A stretch of 64,000 nt of DNA from CAIYTF01 sp963664845 (GTDB taxonomy: Bacteria > Bacteroidota > Ignavibacteria > Ignavibacteriales > Ignavibacteriaceae), in assembly GCA_963664845.1 (NCBI GenBank), contig OY761615.1:558001-622000 (forward strand), given 5' to 3'. Positions 55,213 through 63,887 of the stretch are shown here, in pieces. A program made the position numbers and the translations under genes. The notes beneath the pieces were generated by a model. It ran no database searches. It was given only the letters and a program-made list of their open reading frames with translations, and was not told the DNA's origin. The stretch's first letter is position 1; each line of letters starts with the position of its first letter.

Positions 55213-56187
55213 TTAATTCACCGGTGTCAGTGGTTTTTTGCCTCTCAACACTGCGATCACATTTTTTGCCGCGATTTCAGCCATCCTGGCACGTGCTTCA
55301 AATGTGGCACTTCCCAAATGAGGACAAAGAACCACATTATCCAATTTCAGCAAATCCGGATTAATCTCCGGTTCATTTTCATATACGTCAAATCCGGCAC
55401 CGTATAATTGTTTCTCCTGAAGCATCCGGATCAAATACTTTTCGTCAACAACTTCACCTCTGGCTGTATTGATCAATACTGCATCCGGTTTCATTAAGGC
55501 AAGCAATTCCCTGTTGATTATTCCTTTTGTTGCAGGGTTCAATGGCAAATGAACCGAAATGATATCGGCATCCTTCATAAGTCGTGCAAGTGTTGCTTTC
55601 TTTGCTTCCGCCGAACTCTCCAGTTCCGGCTTTCGGGAACGGTTATAGTAAAGAACCTTCATTCCAAAAGCTCTGGCCCGCAATGCCACGGCACAGCCAA
55701 TTCTTCCGGCGCCTACTATCCCAATGGTTCTTCCTGAAAGCTGCAGGCCCCTGAGCAGATCGGGTTTCCAGCCTCTGAATCCGCCATCACGTACCAATTT
55801 CTCACCTGGAATTATATTCCTGGAAACCGCCAGGATCAGCGCCAACGTCAACTCGGCTGTAGCCTCAGTTAAAACGTCTGGCGTGTTGGTGACAACAATG
55901 CCCTTTCCTCGTGCGTACACTGTGTCGATATTGTTATAGCCAACTGCATAGTTTGCAATTATCTTGCAGGATGGCGCTAAATCTATGAAGTGACTGTCAA
56001 TTTTATCAGACAGCAAAGTAATAAGCGCATCGGCCTCATTGAGCGTCTTCAGTCTCTTTTTCTCCACGTCGTTTCCTTCGGTGGGTAGTATGCAAAAGGA
56101 ATAGCCTGCTTTTTTTATCAATAGTTCCGCCGGTTGGGGAATTATTTGGGTAAATACAATGTTTTTATTTTTATATTTCATGTCCAT
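55213..56187 (-). CDS. D-isomer-specific 2-hydroxyacid dehydrogenase (glyoxylate/hydroxypyruvate reductase type)
   Basis: 324 residues. NAD(P)-binding motif VGAGRIGCAVALRARAFGM, catalytic Arg in NTARGEVV, Glu in ENEPEINPDL and His in LCPHLGSAT, all in the usual order. It would reduce glyoxylate or hydroxypyruvate or act on a similar 2-keto acid. Not obviously linked to the operon on its left, from which it is separated by 173 bp, and divergent from the B12-binding gene. Confidence 0.93.
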   Translation of the reverse strand: MDMKYKNKNIVFTQIIPQPAELLIKKAGYSFCILPTEGNDVEKKRLKTLNEADALITLLSDKIDSHFIDLAPSCKIIANYAVGYNNIDTVYARGKGIVVTNTPDVLTEATAELTLALILAVSRNIIPGEKLVRDGGFRGWKPDLLRGLQLSGRTIGIVGAGRIGCAVALRARAFGMKVLYYNRSRKPELESSAEAKKATLARLMKDADIISVHLPLNPATKGIINRELLALMKPDAVLINTARGEVVDEKYLIRMLQEKQLYGAGFDVYENEPEINPDLLKLDNVVLCPHLGSATFEARARMAEIAAKNVIAVLRGKKPLTPVN

Positions 56188-56241
56188 CTTCGATGTTGGC
56201 AGTTTTTTTTATAAATCTATGGTAATTTAGTCAGAAAATCA

Positions 56242-56895
56242 ATGATTCGAGAAGTTGTCTATTTAGATTTTTTGGATGCGCTCTTACAGGGCGATAACAG
56301 CCGATGCGGACTCATAGTCCAGAACGTCCTTGCACAAGGAGCGGACATACGCGATGTCTATATTAATATTTTTCAAAAATCCATGTACCGGGTTGGCAAA
56401 CTCTGGGAACAGGGCAACCTCTCCATTGCACAGGAGCATATTGCCTCACAAATAATTGATTGCCTGGTCTCAACAGCCTTTATGATGCTTCCGCACAGGA
56501 CAAAATGCCACCGTAAAGCTGTTATAACCTGTATTGACAAAGAATTCCATCAGATTGGTGCCAAGATGGTCTCCAATATTTTCGAACTCAACGGCTGGTG
56601 TTCCTATTTCATGGGAGGCAATACACCCGGTCGCGAAGTGCTTGACGTAATAAAAGAACGCAGACCGGATATAGTCGGAATTTCCTTCAGTTTCTATATG
56701 AACTATCTCAGATTTCTCGAAACCCTGGATAACATCCGCAATAATTTCCCGGAACAGGCCATTATAGTCGGTGGACAGGGTCTGACCGAGGAACTGACCG
56801 TGATTTTGTCCAAAGACTATCCTCAGGTAAAATATTTCAAATGTATCCAGGCACTTGATGAATACCTCCAGGCATTGGACGAGGTCGTAAAGTAA
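56242..56895 (+). CDS. Stand-alone cobalamin-binding protein with the CarH-type Wx9EH cap motif
   Basis: 217 residues. An N-terminal helical cap domain (about 1-80) carries W55-x9-E65-H66 (LWEQGNLSIAQEH), the signature of adenosylcobalamin photoreceptor caps such as CarH. It is followed by a Rossmann B12-binding domain with E101-F-H103-Q-I-G106, the lower-ligand His motif. No MerR helix-turn-helix is fused to it, so it must signal through a partner. Possibly a light- or B12-responsive sensor. The partner is not visible, although the PP2C/kinase operon lies nearby. Confidence 0.85.
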   Translation: MIREVVYLDFLDALLQGDNSRCGLIVQNVLAQGADIRDVYINIFQKSMYRVGKLWEQGNLSIAQEHIASQIIDCLVSTAFMMLPHRTKCHRKAVITCIDKEFHQIGAKMVSNIFELNGWCSYFMGGNTPGREVLDVIKERRPDIVGISFSFYMNYLRFLETLDNIRNNFPEQAIIVGGQGLTEELTVILSKDYPQVKYFKCIQALDEYLQALDEVVK

Positions 56896-56915
56896 TTTTT
56901 AGCTGCATTTTATAA

Positions 56916-56940
56916 GGCCGTCTTAAAAAGCGGCCGCTTT
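56916..56940 (+). terminator. Candidate terminator after the B12-binding gene
   Basis: GGCCG (56916-56920) pairs with CGGCC (56931-56935) around a loop of 10 bases, followed by GCTTTTC. An overlapping palindrome AAGCGGCCGCTT can also form. Short but well placed, 20 bp after the stop. Confidence 0.5.
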
Positions 56941-57172
56941 TCAATTATATAAGGGTACTCAAGTTGACTCATAGTAATTGTGCCTATTTATCTTATTGTC
57001 TTTATTGGCATATCTCTTTGCGGAACAAATTTTTCAATTCATAATAATCTCGAAAGATTGAATTATGGAATGAAATAGTTCCGTATTGATCTCAAAATGA
57101 AGACAAATCAACCTGCATCAAATATATCTCTACAAATTTGACCTTTTTAATAACTCTTCTATTGACAGATAT

Positions 57173-59428
57173 TTATGCTATGCTGGTAAATGCTTCAATT
57201 AATATTTCTAAATCCCGGTTTTGTCTTTCAAATATTAATTGTTCAACCAAACTCCCTATTAGACATAGATTTTTCCAGTCGTTTATTTCTTCTTGATATA
57301 GGTGTATGTCTGCTTCATCTGTACCGGTAGATTGCATGTCGTGTTTTATAATATAGAATACTGATCGTCCTGCTTTGCTTATTAAATTATTTGTAAAGAT
57401 TTGATTAATCAAATCATAACCATTTTGTAGTTTATTCGGTTTTATAAAACTATAAAATCTTAGCACTTGTGTCAGATCAATTAAAAGGAAGTATTGCAGT
57501 CCCTTTCTTATCAGGGATAATCTGTCAAAAAGTGTAGTGCTGTCAATTTTTTGGGGAATAACATCTATAATCTTCGAAAATTCCAAAATGTTTGTCAATT
57601 TATCTTCCATCATAACATCAATTCGACCTTCTGTTTTCATTTGTGCCGCGAACGCATCAGACAAATATTCTTCGCATAGTTTCATATCACTAATTTTGTA
57701 ATCTGTTGAATCATAATTCCAGTCTATTGCGTAAAAACAATTTTGTAAATAAGTTAAATCGCCGCATAAATGTTCTAAATATTCTCGACCAGTAAAGCTA
57801 ATACAAATTTCGTCACTTCCTGATTTGATAAGATGTTCTACGTCTTTATATGCGCTTACGCCGTCTACATATACTAGTCTTTTTTCATAATTCATTAATG
57901 TATTTAATGTGTAGAGAATAATCTCGGTTGACCAATCACTGAGCTTTTTTAAATCATCAAGTAACTCGCTTATATATAATTTCTTCTTCTTTTCTCTTCC
58001 AACGTTTAATATTCCTAGCATTCTTATCGACAATAATGAGCCTGCCTCATTAAACAGAGTAAAAAGATTTGTGATTAACCTATCTTCGCAATCAAGTAAA
58101 CCGCTTTCATTCTCTCCAACTAGTATTGCTCTTATTAAGGAATCTTGTGCTGCACTCCCTTTGTATGATAAAGAGTAATTTATAAAAGCATTTGGAATTA
58201 ATTCAAGTCCTCTTTTTATACTATTTCCTGCCAGAGCTGAAAACGCTGTGCGGAATCTTTCGCCTGCCTTATTCTCGATAAGAAATAGAACATCATTCAA
58301 CCTTTTTTCCAATTCTTTTTCGTGTACTTCTGATATCGAGTCTTTCCATTTCTTATAGGTATCTGAATCTTTATTATCAAGGTAGTGTTTAATCCTTTTT
58401 CCTATAATACGTATCGGAAGGCCTCCAATATGCTGAAGGACGTGAAAGGCGAAGGATCCTTGATTATTCTTTACTATTTTCCCAAATGTTGTAAGGCGAA
58501 CAGGAATCAGCACCTTTATGCCAGATTTCTCAACAAGTCTTAGTATATAATTCACAATCTCAGTTTGTGCTTCGTCAAGAATCCCATCCAAGTTGTCGAA
58601 AACCATGATTTGGCATCCTCTTCTTGGATTAATATGCTTCTCATAAACAAACGATATAATTGAAAATATCTTTTTATTTTGAAGTCGAAGTTCCTTTTCA
58701 TCACTTTCTATCCAGTTTATAATTTCATCAATTTTTTGCTCTTGATTCAATTTCTTCCACTCTTGGGCTTGTCCAGCAAGGATTTTTCTTCTAAATCCGT
58801 TAAATTGATTTTTTAGATTTTTATGTCCGTTACCGTTTCTTAAGCTTTCTAAAAAATCTTTGAATATACTTTCATTGCTTAACAAATCTTGCACTGTTCC
58901 CTTTATTTTCTCATTTATATCTTTTACCAACTCGTCTAATAAATCTTTTTCCCTGTAAGAAACGTATTCGTTAAAATTGTAATACAAAAAGTTTACTTTA
59001 TGTGTTTTACAATCCTTGTAGTTTTCACATTCTGTATGACTTACACAGTCCTCATACTTTTCTTGAATGTATTTAATAATTGCGGTTTTGCCTGAGCCCC
59101 ACGCTCCTGTCATAATAATTGTAGTATATTCACTATTGAACAAATTATTAAGTAAATTTCTTTCAGCAGGGCCTGTTTTAATTTTCTTTATTACAAGAGC
59201 CCCTTTCTTGTCCGCAATAACAGTATTTTCTGGAATAATTTTTATTTTCTGTTGTGAACTTATTTGATTGTACCCCCCCGATCCTAAATCTTCCTCTGTG
59301 CTTTGAATATATCCGACAACACCTTCATTTTCAGTTTGAAACAAATTTTTAAGCAATAATCGGATAGCTGAATTATATGTTGTATTTTCAGACTTTAAGA
59401 TGGAGAGGTCTATAATTTCTATTTTCAT
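57173..59428 (-). CDS. KAP-like P-loop NTPase of unknown function
   Basis: 751 residues. Walker A is GAWGSGKT (108-115), preceded by hydrophobic TIIMT. The segment YYNFNEYVSYREKDLLDELV resembles the post-Walker-A region of KAP P-loop NTPases. Walker B is QIMVFDNLD. A Cys/His cluster (C128, H131, C134, C140, H143) sits directly after Walker A. The remaining about 400 residues are predicted helical without recognisable domains, and no membrane helices are seen. It overlaps the upstream membrane-protein gene by ATGA (59425-59428). Local sequence is much more AT-rich than the rest of the window. Possibly a defence-type NTPase (inference). Confidence 0.65.
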   Translation of the reverse strand: MKIEIIDLSILKSENTTYNSAIRLLLKNLFQTENEGVVGYIQSTEEDLGSGGYNQISSQQKIKIIPENTVIADKKGALVIKKIKTGPAERNLLNNLFNSEYTTIIMTGAWGSGKTAIIKYIQEKYEDCVSHTECENYKDCKTHKVNFLYYNFNEYVSYREKDLLDELVKDINEKIKGTVQDLLSNESIFKDFLESLRNGNGHKNLKNQFNGFRRKILAGQAQEWKKLNQEQKIDEIINWIESDEKELRLQNKKIFSIISFVYEKHINPRRGCQIMVFDNLDGILDEAQTEIVNYILRLVEKSGIKVLIPVRLTTFGKIVKNNQGSFAFHVLQHIGGLPIRIIGKRIKHYLDNKDSDTYKKWKDSISEVHEKELEKRLNDVLFLIENKAGERFRTAFSALAGNSIKRGLELIPNAFINYSLSYKGSAAQDSLIRAILVGENESGLLDCEDRLITNLFTLFNEAGSLLSIRMLGILNVGREKKKKLYISELLDDLKKLSDWSTEIILYTLNTLMNYEKRLVYVDGVSAYKDVEHLIKSGSDEICISFTGREYLEHLCGDLTYLQNCFYAIDWNYDSTDYKISDMKLCEEYLSDAFAAQMKTEGRIDVMMEDKLTNILEFSKIIDVIPQKIDSTTLFDRLSLIRKGLQYFLLIDLTQVLRFYSFIKPNKLQNGYDLINQIFTNNLISKAGRSVFYIIKHDMQSTGTDEADIHLYQEEINDWKNLCLIGSLVEQLIFERQNRDLEILIEAFTSIA

Positions 59429-60060
59429 TTGCTTTCCTTAAGATTTGATATTTCCGTGTATAGCTTAAGTAATATATTTGATAAATGACCTATTTGTTCC
59501 TGTATATTTTCATTTTGTGTAAATGTAGTATTCGAGTGAATGGAAATTAAATCTGAGTGCATTATTTCAATTTCATATTTATAATAAATTTCTTGCATTT
59601 TAATTAGTAAGTCTATTTCTTTTAATTCACTGTTCAATAAAAACTTATAATTTCCTTTAAATATTCCCCAATCAAAGAAAAAATTTTCCCAAAAATCGTC
59701 AATAAGGTTGTAGTCTTGACTATCTATTATACTTTTTAATAATTCCAGCTTCTTAATAATAACATTTAATCTATAAGTGAACATTGTTTCAATAAATGAA
59801 ATAATATACTGTCGCTGATAATATCTGTCGCGTAGGATAATTGAAATTTGTAATATAAACACTAATAGTACTCCTGATATTCCGGTTTTTATCCAAGTGT
59901 TTATAAAATCGGAAGGATCAAATTGTATTTGATTAGAAAAATAATTATAAACAATTAACGGAGGGATTGTAATAATGCTGATAATTACAGAAGCGATTCC
60001 AAAAATATTTTGACCACCAAAATGATTATTAAGTTCCTTAAAAATAATATTATTTGACAT
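59425..60060 (-). CDS. Two-helix membrane protein coupled to the NTPase
   Basis: 211 residues. Two hydrophobic segments (ASVIISIITIPPLIVYNYF and ISGVLLVFILQISIIL) in the first 80 residues are followed by a long, soluble, helical C-terminus (about 120 residues) ending in coiled-coil-like sequence. I recognise no family. It resembles the architecture of two-helix effectors or anchors of defence systems, but only in outline. The ATGA overlap with the NTPase indicates that they work together. Confidence 0.65.
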   Translation of the reverse strand: MSNNIIFKELNNHFGGQNIFGIASVIISIITIPPLIVYNYFSNQIQFDPSDFINTWIKTGISGVLLVFILQISIILRDRYYQRQYIISFIETMFTYRLNVIIKKLELLKSIIDSQDYNLIDDFWENFFFDWGIFKGNYKFLLNSELKEIDLLIKMQEIYYKYEIEIMHSDLISIHSNTTFTQNENIQEQIGHLSNILLKLYTEISNLKESK

Positions 60061-60165
60061 TACAATCTATTCCTGATTAAATAATTCGTGAATAATTAAT
60101 GGCACAAACACAACCAAAAGCATATACCATTTATTTATTTATGAAATTAATAGAACAAATACTTA

Positions 60166-61803
60166 TTACGGACACTGCATTAATCCGCCACCATGTTGGA
60201 AAATGCGATGGTCTTCACAAACATATTTTTCTCTAATGTGGCACCACCCGTAGGCGGGCTTTCCGCAATATTCGCAGGCATTTAAAGATTCCACAGCAAG
60301 GCCTGATGGCTTTTCAATTACACCCAATTTACTGCCGGGAGAAACTACTCCATGCGTATTTGTTTTACCAGGTTTATAAATAGTCCAGGAATCGTCATTC
60401 CCTTCAGCTGCCAAATATCGTAATCCAATAGGATCACCGCTAATATCGCTATTTGAATATAGATATATTTCACCGTGCCCAATATTTTCATATTTAATTC
60501 GTTTCCCTCTTTTCCCTAAAACATTGTATACTTCTTTTTCTAAAGAAGTTGCGTTGTCTCTTTTCAATTTTTCATATTCTGATGGATAGGCCTTTTTAAG
60601 GCGTGCTTTTTGTTCTTTGCTCAATCGTGTATATTGAGCGGCGATTTTCTCACGTATTAACTTATATTGATTACCCGTGGCAGAACCCAGTTCTTCTAGG
60701 TATTTAGAAAATTCTTTATCTAAGGAGCTGCGTCGGTTAATAATTTCATTATAGATCCATTCATCACTTGGCAGAGTAAGAGGATAATCAGGTTTCAGCT
60801 TTTTGATTAGATCACATTTTGAGTATTTAGCAATCGCATCACATACTTCTAACGGATTGTAATTATGCTGCTGAATTAAATCGCTTTTCTCCTTTTCAAT
60901 AATTTCCCTAAGCGTCAGTGGTTTCCCAGCTATTTTGTAAAAAGAGTGGTCGCCGAAATAATCTAAATATATCGCGTTCTCATTTGTTTTCGCAGTCGAT
61001 TCAATACGAACATTACTTTCATTTGCTTTTCGTAATATTTCCGCATCGAGCGGCTTACTATCCGAGTGAAGAAAGATAATTTCAGGATTCGTTAGTAACT
61101 TTACTCTTTCAAAATAATCAGAAATCAAAGTGGCTTTACTTCCATGATGAGGAATAGTAACGGCTTTTACATCCTTAAATATTTCCTTAGCATCGGCTCG
61201 GGTGAGCAATTCATTTTGTTGACTTTTTTCTATATCTCCCAGGAAAAGAGTTGCGCATCTTTTCCCGTCTCTTATTTCTGTCACTTTTATTATAAGGCTT
61301 GTTTTGTTTTCGTTGGTTGATGAGGAATTGCTTAAAGAGTAACTGCTTAACTCCATGCTCTCATCTTTTAAAGAAAGCTTTTTGTTTTCTGCGTCTGTTA
61401 ATCCGACTATTGGCTTGTCTTTGAATTTTAGTAAAAGTCGACGTAACGTACTCTCATTTAAAATCATTTTCAAATCGTGTTCACCATGATTCGATACTAT
61501 CATATCTGCACTGAGTATTGATCCGGTTTCTTTTGAATATCTTTCCGCTGTAAGCAAACCTCCCGCATGATCTGAATGGACGTGTGTTACTACAACTCTG
61601 TCAAAATGTAAATAACCTGCTTTCATGAGAGAAACTAATCCATTAACGCTGGTAGTGGGTCCTGCATCAATTAGAACCGCGCGCCCATCTTGTATAACAA
61701 CATAACAATCTCCATGACCCACTTTTTTCATTATCGTAATGGAGTGAACCGAGGATAGAAATCCTATTGCTACTAAAAAAATAAGAACTTTTAAGATACT
61801 CAT
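60166..61803 (-). CDS. Metallo-beta-lactamase-fold hydrolase (ComEC-like MBL) with C-terminal Cys/His cluster
   Basis: 545 residues. A signal-like hydrophobic N-terminus (ILKVLIFLVAIGFLSSVHS) precedes an MBL core with H74-x-H76-x-D78-H79 in VTHVHSDHAGG, LIDAGPT before it, and later LFLGDIEK and IPHHGSKATLI, as in the MBL domain of ComEC/Rec2 proteins. The last 36 residues contain a Cys/His cluster (C510-x2-C513, C521, C529, H532, H537, C544) that could bind zinc. It has no ComEC membrane domain. A GGGAGA site precedes the ATG. First gene of the three-gene module, about 105 bp before the membrane protein. Confidence 0.8.
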   Translation of the reverse strand: MSILKVLIFLVAIGFLSSVHSITIMKKVGHGDCYVVIQDGRAVLIDAGPTTSVNGLVSLMKAGYLHFDRVVVTHVHSDHAGGLLTAERYSKETGSILSADMIVSNHGEHDLKMILNESTLRRLLLKFKDKPIVGLTDAENKKLSLKDESMELSSYSLSNSSSTNENKTSLIIKVTEIRDGKRCATLFLGDIEKSQQNELLTRADAKEIFKDVKAVTIPHHGSKATLISDYFERVKLLTNPEIIFLHSDSKPLDAEILRKANESNVRIESTAKTNENAIYLDYFGDHSFYKIAGKPLTLREIIEKEKSDLIQQHNYNPLEVCDAIAKYSKCDLIKKLKPDYPLTLPSDEWIYNEIINRRSSLDKEFSKYLEELGSATGNQYKLIREKIAAQYTRLSKEQKARLKKAYPSEYEKLKRDNATSLEKEVYNVLGKRGKRIKYENIGHGEIYLYSNSDISGDPIGLRYLAAEGNDDSWTIYKPGKTNTHGVVSPGSKLGVIEKPSGLAVESLNACEYCGKPAYGWCHIREKYVCEDHRIFQHGGGLMQCP

Positions 61804-63203
61804 GTCTAATCTCCCAATAATTTAATTAACATAAAATGAACTGGATTGAACTTATTATGCAATTGTTGAAGACACTATGCTGAACTATAAAAGTATAAAT
61901 GAAGGACTACATACTATGATGTGGAATAGCTAAAATGGCAAACTCGATGGGAGAGGGTAATTTAGATAAATACTTTCGGCGTTCCGGTTGTCAATGCCTC
62001 GAGTTTGCAACAGTTTCTTCTTAATTTTTTAAATAAACGATCATTTGTATCCGGATATTCTCCTTTGCATGTAACCGGCTGCAAAGTAAACGCTTACTTT
62101 AATTCAATAATTATGGAATATTTTTTTTAATTCCTAAAGATATTTGGCGTAAAATCAATAATTATGTGGACAATTCACTCTTTTTTCATAATTCTTCCTC
62201 CTTTCAGGGCGCATCCTCCTGTTGGCACGCCTTTCCTAAATATCGGTCCCATGGATAATCACTTTGAATTTTGTCCAAAACATTCTATTTTAAGTCATAT
62301 TTCCTGCACATGGCGAATAGGGATTCAGTTTTAATTGGGTTGGGCGGATAAACAAAGGAAAAAATCAACAATCCAAATCTTCATTTTTCCCCATTCACTT
62401 GGTCTCGAGTTGTCTGGAGTCTGTACTTCGCTCTGCTCCCTGCCATGGCCAAACAGGCGCATCCACGCAGCTTTCCTGACTGTTTTTAACATGCAGGTTT
62501 GTCATTACACATAATAATCTTTAACGTGTTTACCTGGCTTTCGTCAGTGTCGTTCAATGTATCGCAATCCTGTTTATCTACTGTGCAGACCCTCTTTATT
62601 CTTGTCTTACATCAAAATAAATCAAGGGTTCATATGTTCCTATTGCCAAGACCAACACTTCACCGCTTATGCTTTTGTTCAAATCGTGAAGTTGCTGCAC
62701 CAACAGGCGCCACTCCCGGCTTCAACTTCATTAGCATATTCAGTTCCAATCTTTTGACATTCAAAATGAGTGCATCCTGCCAGCCAGCCAACAGACAGAT
62801 CGAAATCCCTTCCAGATAACTTCCGTGCTTTCTGCATCTGGATTCTCAGTGTAATTATAATAATCTGATTCAATCTTGAGGCTTTCGAAATCCTGCTCAC
62901 GGAGAGTGATTCGCCACTATTTTAGGGTCTGTCTTCTCAGTGTAATCATTATAATCTGTTTCAATCTGTGGTTCGCGCCCGCGTTCTTCCTCTTCCATGC
63001 TTTCCCGCTTCCACCGCACTCGCACAATTTGCATCTCACTCAAAATTCAATTTCAACCCTAATCTTGCATTAGAAAATAAACAAAATCAATAACTTACAT
63101 AAGTATCGAGTATTACGCCCTCCCTCGCCCTTTGGGAGAGGGAATGAGGGTGAGGGCCTTAGTATTAATAAATTCAGGTACTTATGCGAAAAGTTAGTGG
63201 CTA
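61804..63203. other. About 1.4 kb without a supported gene
   Basis: AT-rich, no ORF with family resemblance. Two related stretches, 62842-62880 and 62934-62968, share TTCTCAGTGTAAT and CAATCT, a diverged local duplication. At 63117-63157 an imperfect inverted repeat of CCCTC/GAGGG type is related to the hairpin at 33590. The promoter of the leftward MBL-led module must lie near 61810-61900. Confidence 0.5.
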
Positions 63204-63566
63204 TTGCATTTTTCGGGTTCAAATACTTCCGTGCATTCCGTGTTAAAAATTTTCTCCATTAGTGGCAGTGCACGCCGCACTACGTTGTGCAATGTACCAT
63301 GCACTGCCCCCATGCAATTGACACCTGCTTTGCACGGCACTAACGCCGAAGACGTACGAAGCAGCAGCCTCCATATTCATGGCCGGGATATCCTGCATAC
63401 TCTCTGTGACAACGGAAATCAAATCATGACGGTAAGTGAGATACCCGATACACTGGGTAGAAGCCCTAACCTTGTATCCCAGTTGCTCAAAAAGCTGCTC
63501 ATTACGGGTCTCCTAAAATCTCCCCGGCTCGAATGTTATCAGCTAACCGGGTGGGATGACTTATAA
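63204..63566 (+). pseudogene. Possible remnant of a winged-helix domain
   Basis: The frame is open for 120 codons. The first about 60 residues look non-coding, but from about residue 62 (DILHTLCDNG) it reads like a winged helix: MTVSEIPDTLGRSPNLVSQL then LKKLLITGLLKSPRLECYQL. Such a unit often ends RepA-like AAA ATPases or stands as a small regulator. An internal ATG at 63426 would leave 46 residues. It may be the decayed tail of a larger gene, and an exact 82-bp tandem repeat follows it. Confidence 0.3.
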
Positions 63567-63601
63567 CCCAAAAATAAAAAACACCAAAAAGTGTTCACAT
63601 C

Positions 63602-63857
63602 GTTCATAGTATGCGTTTTTGATTCATTTTCACAACATTTCCCCCTCCAACTATGAACACTATGAACGCTCAGACCCTTAACCGTTCATAGTATGCGTTT
63701 TTAATTCATTTTCGCAACATTTTCCCCTCCAACTATGAACACTATGGACGCTCAGACCCTCAACCGTTCATAGTATGCGTTTTTAATTCATTTTCGCAAC
63801 ATTTTCCCCTCCAACTATGAACACTATGAATGCTCAGACCCTCAACCGTTCATAGTT
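63602..63857. repeat. 82-bp tandem repeat, three full copies and a fraction, with stem-loops
   Basis: Copies start at 63602, 63684, 63766 and 63848 (partial), each exactly 82 bp, starting GTTCATAGTATGCGTTTTT and containing CAACTATGAACACTATGAAC. At each junction ACTATGAACG and CGTTCATAGT face each other around a 14-base loop. Copies differ by a few substitutions only (for example GAACG, GGACG, GAATG). No protein is encoded. Not a CRISPR array: there are no variable spacers. Confidence 0.9.
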
Positions 63858-63887
63858 TGCAGCCGCCCTCACCCCAACCCCAATGAT

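Noticed and set aside
56188..56241. Cobalamin riboswitch before the B12-binding gene
   Set aside because: Only 54 bp separate it from the divergent dehydrogenase, too short for the riboswitch fold, and no B12-box-like sequence was seen.
57173..61803. Identification as AVAST (Avs) type I
   Set aside because: An MBL protein is present, but the NTPase is too short and lacks the STAND plus repeat layout, and the protease of that system is missing.
60166..61803. Competence protein ComEC
   Set aside because: Only the MBL domain is present. The OB-fold and the multi-helix channel are absent.
62499..62819. 106-residue ORF in the gene-poor end
   Set aside because: No start signal, biased composition, overlapping frames equally open, no recognisable domain.
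63602..63857. Possible CRISPR array from repeats at 63.6-63.86 kb
   Set aside because: The units are directly adjacent and nearly identical over all 82 bp, with no unique spacers and no cas genes.
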